The notes beneath the pieces were generated by a model. That model saw only the letters and a program-made list of their open reading frames with translations. It did not search any database and had not been told where the DNA came from. A stretch of 64,000 nucleotides of DNA, from NCBI RefSeq assembly GCF_028389875.1, contig NC_084666.1:30164308-30228307 (forward strand), given 5' to 3'. Origin of the DNA: Rhea pennata (Eukaryota > Chordata > Aves > Rheiformes > Rheidae). This document shows positions 49,001 to 61,000 of this stretch, piece after piece; position 1 is the first letter of the stretch, and each line of letters opens with the position of its first letter. The translations under genes and the position numbers were made by a program.

Positions 49001-52000
49001 TATATTGTTAGCTGCATCATTGCTGGAAAGAAATAAGATGATTCATGAGGTACAGTCTCTAAACGGTTTCCAAAGTTTTTCTTCTTTTTATTTCAAAGTC
49101 TTTGCTGATGGTTCATACACTCAAAGCTGACTGTTCAGTGCATTCTTTCCAGGTTGCGTATGAAATATGCTTATTTCACTGCTCTTCTACCCAATTTTAC
49201 AGTGATAGTATGAGAAGACATGATGAGCTGCTTAAAATGGTATTTTTTTTAATTACCTCTCTCCCTAATTTACCCTTCTGGAAACACAGATACGAAAAAA
49301 TAAAATCTATGTATTTGCTAATGAAACTGTAGTTCTATAGACTCCTGAGGTCGTAACAGAGCAATTTGCTTATCACAGTAAACAGCGATCAAAACACTAG
49401 TCAAAATATAGTAATGCTTGCTTTGCATAAGCAAACTCATCACTTAGATAGCTGTGCCAATCAGTGATATGTAAATATTACCTAAAAAGGTAACATTAAG
49501 AAGAATAATGACAATTCTATTGACAATACAGATGACAGAAACCAGGACAGATTGGTCAACTGACTAAGTTTTATATAAACAGTCAGTGCTACGAATAGCA
49601 TGAAGCTAACAGAGATTAGAATTCACATATAATCACAGATTAGAAATTCCGTTTCCCCAATTCACATTAAAAGAGGACTAAATTCATGTTAATAAAAGGA
49701 ATACCATCTTTACATTTCCAAAAAGCAAGAGTTAAAGGTTCATATTTTTCAAAAGGTTTAATTATCTGAGGCATCACATACTGATTTCTACTTCTTTCCA
49801 TTTTTATAGACATTTTAAAGCTATATCACCTTTCCATACTTTTAAGTAACAGCTTAACGGTCACACTTTAATTAATCACTAAAAAGAAACTGTACCCATT
49901 GATTATTCTCCTCCTCCTTAATAAGACCCTACTAATAAATTTACATATAATAAATGAGAAATTGTTAAATATGTTAAATAAGCTCTTTTATTTATTATCA
50001 TGAAACTTAATTTACTTCTTCCTTCTGTCTCTGTTTTATAGGCAAATCAGTTTTGAGGCACACATGGAAGTATATGGACAAGTGTAGGAGCAGGGCATTC
50101 AGAGGTAAAGCAAGATTCTCTGTCATTCATCTTATATTTAGCAGAAAAAGTAATTTTCAGTAAAGGCTAGAACAAAAGACATACCAACAACAATGAAATT
50201 TCCACACTTAGACACACAGGCAGAAGATTCAATACGATCTCCAAGGTTCCTCTCCCACTTTATTTCTCCCAAATCTAGATCAATCGCCTGCACCGTATGA
50301 GAGTGAGAGCCAACGTATACAGATGCAGATACTTCATCTGTAAATGGTATGACAACCAATGGTGACGCATCAACACATCTTCTTGTATTTGACTTCCATC
50401 TTATGCATAATGTCAACCTAGCCATTGTTCCAGGATTACATTCTGCATAGTTTGGCTGTGTAGCAGAAGTGTCTGTTATATTTGCCTTGTCGATAACCGC
50501 TAAACTTCTGCTCTTTTCCATTTCATACTCTTGCTCTTGGCTTTTCCTTGCATTTGGTGACAAGAAATGCAGAAAGGATGGCAGCTGTCTCAGTTCTGTT
50601 CCTATCTGCACCATATCATTGGGTTGCATAAAGGACTTGGAGGAATTCATAGAAAACAATCGATTTCCTCGGCTCACTGCAATAAATGAAATTAACCCAG
50701 AAGCAACTTCAAAATATCTTTCAGATTTCAGTTTAACATACTTTCCACAGGATTCTTCTCCACTGTCTTCACTTAATTTTCTTTTTATAGTATTGTCACA
50801 GGTCATCAATTGGTCTTCACTTGGAAACAGAGTTTTACGAATATGCGTATAAACTTCTTCAATTGAGCAGCTGAGAATAACTTCAAGGAGTCCAGGGACA
50901 GCTCTGCCTACTAGAATCTCAATTTCTTCATAAAATCTTAGAGCTTTTAAGGAGTCTCCACCACTGAAGAGAAATACTGAATCTTTAGAAATTTCTGTGG
51001 AATCCTCTAGGAGACCCAGAACAGACTACAAGAGGGAAGAAGTAAAGAGAAAACAGTTCATGGGTGGTACACAATGTCACACAGAAAAAAAAGAGTTCAC
51101 TGAAATCAAGCTGAATATCCTAGAACTCCGACTAAGTCAGCAGAAATTGAGGAAACTCACTCCGCAAAAATCACATGAAATGTTTAAGCACCAACTGGGT
51201 AGTGACTGAACAAGAGCTGGGAAAGAATGAAGAAATAGGGAGATTTTGTTTTGCAGTACGAATTTTTTTACTCAATTCCAATTCTGCAGTTTAAGGAATT
51301 AAAGCAGATTGTGCTGTATTTTTGTCAGCCTTTTCCAATCTCCATTTATAAATTACAAGAACTCTAAAGATTTGTTTCAGATACTGAGAAGCAGAAACCA
51401 CCTTAGCACCGGAATTAAGAAACAATAGAATCAGAAAGGCCAAGACAAAATTAAGAAACTGTGCCATCTACGTAAAAAAAGAAAATAGGGAGAGCCTCTC
51501 CAGTTCACAGTTATCTACAGAGATAAAAAAATTCTAATAACACATATTTGTTTCCGTTAGGGATACCTTATTTTTGCATGTGAAGTGGTATTCAAAAATC
51601 TGCTGACAGATTATGTCCTTCCTATGCTAACTGCACATACCCTCAGAACCCATAATTTTATCTGGTAAGAAAAATATGATTCCCTCTTGGCCATTACAGA
51701 GCAACTGTAAGTATTAACTGAATAGACAGTGTATAATACTTAAATGTATAGGCAGATAGAACGTTCTGGTTGTGTTAGTCACACTTCTTAAAAACTGTTT
51801 AATTCCTGACACATGTATAAATATCTTCTTGCAAAGATAAAAAGGCAGCTCAAAATACTACCTTCCATAAATACTGCAATCTTTCCCACAGTTCCTCTGC
51901 GCCACTCAGCTTACTGTCACATCTTCTGGAGTTTAGCTGGTTGTGGTAAATCTTGTTCAGCTCAGACCTATCAACTTTGCCTTTGTAGAAAATAAAGCAT

Positions 52001-55000
52001 GATTTTTTTCATTTTTTACCATTTATACTTCCAAAACTTGCCTTGCCCAAATAGCCACCTTAGTCTTGCCCAGGCTTTCTTATTCATAAGCAAAATCGTA
52101 CTTGTATTTTTTTTTTATCCAGTGAATCAACTATACTCTTCAAAACACAGCAAGGTTTTTGAAAATTTAATCTAGCCTCCCACATAATCCCACATACAGA
52201 GCCTGATCTTTTCCCAAGTCAAGTCAGAGTTGTCACAGACTGCAAGAGGAGCTGCTGAGAAAATAAATGTGCAATTTTAATTCTAAATGGGTTTTATTAC
52301 TGCTCTTTGAATAGCAAATGAAACATTATCAAGCAAATACACATGTATGTAGCTGACACAACAAATCAGACATATTTGTTGTTTTGAAATACAGTTGTCT
52401 GCCTACACTGATATTTTCCTACAAGGAATAAGTTATCTGATCTATGTATTTAAAAAGTATGAGTCTGTATTTTGGTCAATGAAAAAAGAAACTAAAAGAA
52501 TGGAGCTAATTAAAGTAAGTCAAAGGGTACTTATAGTTTCATTTACCATGTGATGTTAAAGGCAAAGCTTTAATCAATACAAGCTCGTCAGGGACTGCAT
52601 GAGTTGGTAGATGTTTCTGAAGTTCTTTAAGAGTTTCTCTCTCTTTGAAATTGTCTTTGGGTACAACAAACAAGATAAGTCTTTCTTGCTGGTACCAGGT
52701 TACTACACAAGCTTCTACCTGACAAAGATCTTCAGCAGTCTGTAATTTAAAAATATTAAGTCTTACTCCTTTCACTCTATTACAGAATTACATTTCAAAA
52801 CAAGTAAAACCCACAATTTTTTAAAAAAATTGCAGACTTAAATTTGTATTTATCTTCCTACATAACATCCTATAAATACATATATATCCTAGGTATTTCA
52901 CTTATGTTAATTTAAGCAGCAGTATTCAGTGTCAGACACTAAAGAATGAATTTAATATAGCAAAATCAATACAGCTATCAGCAAAGCGAACTTTCCAGTT
53001 ATCTAAATAACTGTCTCCTGAGAAAAAGCATGAAGAAACACTTCCACACAGTGTCTTTGCCTAAACTGTCAATAAAGACACAGAACATAATCACTGCTCT
53101 TGAAACATAGATACTTCTAAGAAAAACTGAAACCACTAATTTGTGATGGAAGGACTATCAGATAACAGTACAACATAGTGGTTAGATGTTACCTCTGTCT
53201 TAAATAATGTAGTCCAAACCCCATCTGATTGATTACCTACTACTATAGTAAGAATAGCTTTAATGAGATCAAAAAAAGGCCGAAAGATGATTTTGAAATC
53301 TGTTATTCATGTTTAAATCAGATACTGAAAACTAAACATATCAATACATCTGTATGATCTGAGAGCAAAATCTGAGGATAAGCATTTGCAATTAAATGGC
53401 TCTACCTGAAATAGCTTAAAAAGAGGGAGGGAAAAAAAAAAGAAAGAAAAAACAAGACTCCTCTCCTCTTTGCCTCCCCCAAATTGTCTTCTGTTACCAT
53501 AGTATCACCTGGCTGAACACAAAGAAATGAAGGAAGTGATGCCTCAAGTAATTAAGAACAGTATTTCCTTCCATTATTTCATAGAATCATAGAATAGTAA
53601 GGTTGGAAGGGACCTCTGGAGATCATCTAAGCCCAACCCTCAGCGGAGCCTCTACGGGGACTGAACCCATGACCTTGGCATTAGCAGCACCATGCTCTAC
53701 CCAACTGAGCTAAACCTGCCCCCTGAATTTCATTGATCATCTGACTCATTTTATAATTTGCCATCTTATAAAATGCAAGAGCTGACTAAACTAGCAGTTT
53801 CTAGAAAAAAAAAAACAGTTATTTTTGACAAAATCATTATGCTCCATGGAAGGGAGAACAGCTATTCATTTCTTGAGAACATAGGTACAATTCCAGCTCT
53901 CCACAAGAATATCTTTGCTAGAGATACTCCACAATAAGGACAGACTGGATGAGAACTATCAAGCTTTAATTACCACATTTTAACATTCACAAATCATCTT
54001 TCTGAATTCAAGTCAAATGCAGTTGTTGTGCTAGATCCAGACTGCAAGGTAATTGTGCTTACTATCAAGAGAGCCTAAATATGACATTATCTTCCCATGC
54101 TAATCTCCCTTTATAGGTCCCTGGCCTGTACCTAAAAAACTTACTCCCCACAAGGTCATGAATCTCTATTGAAACTCTGAACTTATATTTTCCTGGTAAG
54201 TCTTTTGGGAAAAAAACAGCAAGCTTGACATTATCAAAATGCGTAAGTAATTTCTAATAATGAATTTTTAAATTGCCATATCAATATTTCAAAAATTTGA
54301 TTTTAAAAAAGAAAACAAACTTAGTAATAAATCTTTTGCTTTTTAAACATGGAAACACTGTGTTCTGATAAAAAAAAAGAAATGCTTAAAAATTAAAACA
54401 AACCCCAAATCCATCTAGAACATTTATTCTGAGCCCATGACTTCCTCTCACGATTTACGAATCACTGCGTTCTCTGAAAAGAATGTTTTTGAGTTAAACC
54501 ATAATAAGCTTTTACTCCAAAGTTTCTTGAGTTGCCAGCAAGTCTTTACATAGCTCTTTGCTACCAAAAATCTTCATACGGGTTCACGGTCCCTTCTGTT
54601 TGAGGGTAATTTACAAATCTTAACTATCACAGTAGTCTCTTGTAACTAAAACTTTGTAACTTTCTTATATAAAAATGAACTCAATTTGTTTGTTTGCATA
54701 TCACAAATGAGATATAATCTAGGAATCTGACATCTTGTAGCCTTATTACTATGCAAGCACTGCTGCATAAGTCTTTCGTATTTTTCAGATGCTTATACAG
54801 CTTCCCACTTCTACTGGAATAGAGCACAGAATAAAACATGTTTCCAAAACCCAAGTTCCTTTCTCTTACATACCTAATCTATATGACTAGATATTTGAAT
54901 TTCTTTAAGACTCCTAAAAGTCAACTGAAATTGAGCAAATATAGATTTCTGATGATAATGTGTTCTTTATCCCTGCTCTTCTATACTGGCATGCTCTACT

Positions 55001-58000
55001 CACTAAATGTGATATTACCTGCTGCAAATATTCAATATTAAAACGTTTGCCGTGACGTTTAATCTGATTGTCTTTCCGTCCCAGGAAGACCATCTTTGTA
55101 TCCTGCACTCTTACAAAATCCCCTGTTTCTCTCATTGTGCCCAAGGGTACAGTTATTTCATCATCCAGAAAACAGATTCGTTCTTCACCACCTAAAAAAA
55201 GAAAAGATCTTGGTCATCCATATTAAATATAGTACCTTTGAAATTATAAAGAAAATATTATTTTATCAAATTCTTATAAATTCTAACAAGCATTATCAGT
55301 GCCTAAAATTCTAAAACAAATAAACTTGGTTATTCGAAGTGTCAAAATGCAAGCAGAAAAAATAAATCACTATAATGAACACACTCTGTAGATAAAATGA
55401 TGGTAATTTCTTGTTTATCATTCCAACAACCTAAAATACTATGAGCAGGTTCCTAGCCCAAAGAAATCTAACAATGCCATATTAGTCTATATATCAGAGG
55501 CAGATACAAAGTAAAATAATTAACATATTAAAACCCAACCAACAAAGAAAAGCATCTTAAAAGAACAACAAATACAACATAACCTATAAATATTTGTCCC
55601 TCGCCTTCTACAACTGCAGAACCACTGGCATCTCTGACCTCAACTGCTGTTCCAAGGAGCGGTGAACCCAAAGGTACAGGGAAATCACTTCTAAACATAT
55701 TAGAGAGAGAAACAGTAAAAAATCTTTCCCTTCTGAACACAAAACAACTGTTCCAGAAATGAGTAAAATCTTTTAAAAGAAGACCAGTGTTAGAACACTA
55801 GATATTCAGGGCTTGTTTTTACAAATGTTTCTTCTTAAAAAAAATGCTGGATGTGTTCAAAATTAAAACTTTAGTAGTGTGCAAGAGTTTTATTAACATA
55901 TATCAAAAAATGTAGAATGATAAAAAATAAGGCTACAATGGGCCCTGAAACATCCAGAGTACCCTGAGTATTTCAGACAGATTTTGCTGACCCAGGTTGA
56001 ACATCATCAAGCTCAAGGAATTTAAACACATCTAAACAATTTCTAATTCATTCTTTCTGCATCCTAGTCTGAGCTTTCATTCTTTTATTCCTGATGTTTC
56101 ATTAGCTGAATTCAGCTGAGTTTTTCAAAGACAACTGAAATAAAAGAAAAAAAGTCATCTATCCATAGAATTCATTGAAGTGCAGACCAGCTCCTTCCTT
56201 TTCCCTCATTCTCCAGCCTCTTCAAGCATTCGCAGAACATTAATTTTTGAATATTTTCATCATTTTGCTAGCAAAAATAGTCAATTGCATGCCAACTGTC
56301 CCATCAACACTGAGAAATAAAGATTAACATTAAAGATTATATTATTAAAGATAATATTAAAGATAATATAAATATCAAAACAGTTTAATATTATCTTGGT
56401 TCGTTATATCTGGAGGTGCTTACTGCAGAGGAACCGTAATTCCCTTTGCAATGACACTTGGAGGAAATATGCTCTGAGGTGAAGAGGAGATAGCACTTCA
56501 GCTTTGGAAATCTCAGTTTGAGCTGAAGAACAACATATTATCTCTGGAACACAGAAACTTCGAGTAGAAAATAAACAATTTCACTGAGGAGAATGTAATG
56601 TTTGAACTCAGACAAACCAGAATAAAACTCTAGAGTCAGAAATTTTCAGTGCTGTAAAACAAGATCTCACAGCGCCTGTAGAACAGATGCCTAACAGCAT
56701 CATTCATACTGCATCATTTTCAAATAAAACTCCTTACTGATTTATTACTTTCACTCTACAGTGGTTTAAAAATCAGGTTAATATATCATACTGTTTGCCC
56801 AAAACATCCCATTTCATAAGATGCCTCTAACTCAAGCCACACATGTAACTATCATGCCACAGAGTAAGTATGCCTTTCAAAGAGCAAATGAAACCCTGAG
56901 ATGACTGGAAGCACCTCTCATGGCCTTAGCACTCCTGCAACCTTTTTCATAAAATACAATGAACAAAAATGTCAATAACTGAGTAAAATGGTGGTGCATG
57001 CTAAATGCTGAAAAGAAAGTACTCCAGAAAGTCCAATTAAAATCACACTGTGATTTTGGGTCAGTCACTTAGGACAAATTTTTGCCATCATATTTGTCAT
57101 GTAATATTAATAAGGTCATTTGCTGAATGGTATATTATCCAGTGTTAGAAAAAACAGAAGCCAGTCTTCACTAAATCACTTCTGGAATGTAGATAAAAGC
57201 ATTGTAGCTGTAAGAAACACATGTACATAGGCTGATTATATTTGAAAGAAATCTTTTTAGTATTTTTCTTAAAATAAGTAAATCTCAAAATTAACATTCT
57301 GATCTTGATAGAGCTAAGCTATGAGTATCTCTTTGTTCAGAACCCATGAGCAACAGTTAAATAGCCTCATTTCTTCACAGGCAGAACTCCCACTGATGGC
57401 TCTGTTATGCTTCTTCTCTTTGAACGTGTTAGATCTCATCAGCAGAGCGTCATGATGGGGAAGGACAGGCCTAACTGAAGTTACAAGCAACTTGGCTGAG
57501 AGTCAGTGGCCTGCAGAAGCGTAACGGTGCTCTGATACCACAACGCAGTCAGAGACAGCAAACCCTGGATTAGGCCATCCCAGGTTCAACGTGTGGAATC
57601 ACAGGCTAGAACGAGGAGGAGGTCGAGATGCAGGGCTAGCTAAAACAAAAGTTTAAAATATCACGTCATCGTGGTTTAAGAGGTCTGCAAGTGTACAGGA
57701 TTCTGAACTGCGGTAAACCTGTAGTTTTGTAGTTTAAGAATTATTCACCAACAATTTCTACTTGACAGGCCTGTATTACAGCCATAGAGGATAAATTTGT
57801 CTACTTCTACGTAAAAGACAAGTTTAATTTCAACCAGCATAAATCACTTAAGAGGTCTGAGCAGCCCAGGAAATGTAGCTTCTATTTCTAGTGAAATCAC
57901 ATTTCACCATTCACATACCAAGCCAGTGAAAATAGCCAAGTTTCCTACCGAAAATCAGCACTAAAAACCTCTTCAGGAATCTTGTAGCAAGTAGCCCAAC

Positions 58001-61000
58001 TTGACACCTCAGTAATACCATACAGATTAAAAATACTTGTTTTGTTCTCCTTGTGCTTCCAACTTTTCAAGAGATTCAGTACAGGAAATGCTTCACCTCC
58101 AAGGGCTAAGACACGGAGCGAAGTATTTGAGGACAACACAGTGGATTTAATAATGTGAGCTCCAAACCTTCTGAGAAGTGTTGGTGTTGTCTGAATGATA
58201 CGTGTTAAAGAGAAAAAAATGCAAGAGAAATATTTGTTATATTTTTTTCAGTATATGTATACACCTCTTCCTGCTTTAACATATCCACTATTCGGCTAAT
58301 ATCATCAACCATCAGATGCAAGTACAGATGGCGATGATGTTTTCTGAGATTTTATTTATCGTGTGAAACCTATAATGAGTATTTTTAGCACAAATCTATC
58401 CTCTACTGCCAAGTTTCATACTTCACCTTTCTGTGTTACAGGTTCATGTTGTGTTTTCAGCTGTTATATCTGAAGTATATGCACATTAGTTGTTATAATA
58501 ATTCCTTTGAAATAGAAAGCAGCACACATGATATTCTCTTGATACTACTGTTTGGGGCTGTTTTTCCTTCATGGTACACGATTTCCTTTCCAGTATGATA
58601 CAGCTAAAATATATTCAATTAACCTGAATAAAAAACATTTAAAGATCTTTCTGTAACACTGAAAATTCACAGGATGACAGATACTGGGGTGTTTCTAATT
58701 TGGGTAAATATAATAATTTACAAAGATCAGTTTTCTAAAAGTTGTCACACTTTTACACTGTTTACATTTTGCATTATACTGCAAAATGAGGGGTTTTTAT
58801 CTAGTAAAAGGACTAAAAAAAAATTGAATTATTTCTTGCCAAATTATTTCTCTAACATATCAAGACCACCACCTTTCAACTGATCATTTTAACTTCAGTG
58901 AATTACAGTAAGGAAAAAAGGTGAGGAAAAATGAATTTTCCCTCTCCACTAATCACTTTTTCAGATTTTCCAGATCTGTTCAACGAAGTTAAGAGGGAAA
59001 GGTAAGGCATTCCTATAATTTAAGAAACAAAATTATTCATCATCAGCTAAACTCTAGAGAGCATTTTGCCATTAATTCTGCTGAGCAACCCTTCTTCCTT
59101 CATTGATAAAAACTGCAAAACCAAACTTTTAAGAAGACATCTCAAATAGCTTCATGAGACCAAATCCAGCCTTGTCCTGTTTGTCTACATGCTTAAGAAA
59201 AATTACTTGCTAACAGAAATTAAACTCTGAGAACAGTTTTACTTAAAGTAGCAAGTGAGCCAAAGTGATCGTGGAACTTGCATGTGACAGGAAAATCTAT
59301 ACCACCAAGATTTATAGCAATTATAATCAAACAATATAAGAGTAGAGAATAAGGTTATCAAAACATTCACAGACATGGATTATTTTCTGTTGTGGAATCT
59401 TCTGCTAACTATTCACTAATCTTTAAATTTAAAATCTACAATCTCAACTACCACTATTTCTCCAAAAGAAAAGGAAACCTTAACATTTCTATGAATGCAG
59501 ATATATCAGAACTACATTAATGACAAAGCATTACTTAGGGGTTGACCTACTGCAGTTAACAGACTAACCAGATCACAGTCATTTTGCCCAGTAACAAATC
59601 AGATACACTTTTAATGGCTTCTACTCCACTAAAGTTTCTGTGCTTAATAGCTTTATTAAATGCCCTTAGTACTACAAAACAAGAGATGGAGCTTATTCAG
59701 CTACATTGGATGCTCACAATTTCAGGCATATTTTCCAAAAATTAACTTTAAAGCTATTAGAACTGAGATCATATAAGAGATGGTGTGTATCAAGACAGAA
59801 GGGCAGACGAAGCCTCATATAAGCAGATGGCCTGAAGACAAGAAGTGTTGCTAGGGAATCAATCATTATCCTTCTCTGATTATTGTAAACGAGACAAACA
59901 TTTTATCATCTTATAATAGCACTGTTTTAGCTGTTATATGTACAGAATAGAGACTATCAATAAAAATTAAAAATTATTTATGAATAAAGGCTCCAAGATC
60001 AAGCCCATTATAAGGTGCTAAAGTGTTTATAAAAATTAACCTCCTTACCAGATTATTCAGAACTAGCAGATTAATTAATAGACTAACATAATCAATTCTC
60101 AAGAATTAATATATTCTTAAGATGTACGTCAGTTATCTTCAGTTCTGTGTTTTCTGTCACAAAATGTTTGAGACGTCAATCAGACAGTAATTTTCTAGAA
60201 AGCTAACATCCTACAGCAAAAAGGACAACAAGAGTTACTCTTCCAAGGAAGAACACTCCTGCAATATTATCACTACTGTCTAGTCTGATGAAGAAATAGT
60301 ACATACTAACAAAGGTGAGAAGCAAGACACTTAAGACATGTATCTTATGTGCTGCCTACCTGCAACACTGTCACATGATGCTGATGAAATAGAGCAGCAG
60401 ATAGCTTCACAGGCATCATTTTAATGGTGTTTGGTACTATAAGGAGAGAAGCTCCACTTGTCAGAGCAGTGAACAATTCAACCACAGATGGGTCAAATGT
60501 TAGAGGAGAAGCCAGGAACAGCATGTCATCCTTTGTGATATCAAATATGGATCTAGAATAAAAAAAGCTAGAAATTACAAACCTGATGCATGCTGTTAAA
60601 AAAAGAAAAAAAGGTTCCAAACTGGAAGAATAGCAAGAAAGAGCTTCTGTACCTCACTTTTGTTAAGGGCTACTCTGACTACACAGGCATATTCCTTGAT
60701 TGTGCAGACCAGAGAATTTGAGCATGTTCTCCTGTATAAAGACCATAAATATTGGCTGTACAAGGTCTTTTACAAAGATACCAATCATGTTACACACCAA
60801 GACAACAGGTTCTGGAGCATATTCTAACTCCAGATGGGTCCTCATTTGGTATGCATCTGGATCTGGAATTTTTTTTCACTCCAGACTTCAAACAAACAAA
60901 CAAAAACCAACCAGTAGTATTTTCTAAAATAAAGATTTTCTAGAGAGTATTAAATGGAACAGAATGAAAACAAGGTAGCCTGAAAAGGAATTGGGATTTA

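Noticed and set aside
53640..53729. Possible functional tRNA-Ile gene on the minus strand
   Set aside because: The anticodon loop is altered, the acceptor stem does not pair properly, and the sequence runs straight into a CR1 tail, so it is a SINE head and not a tRNA gene.
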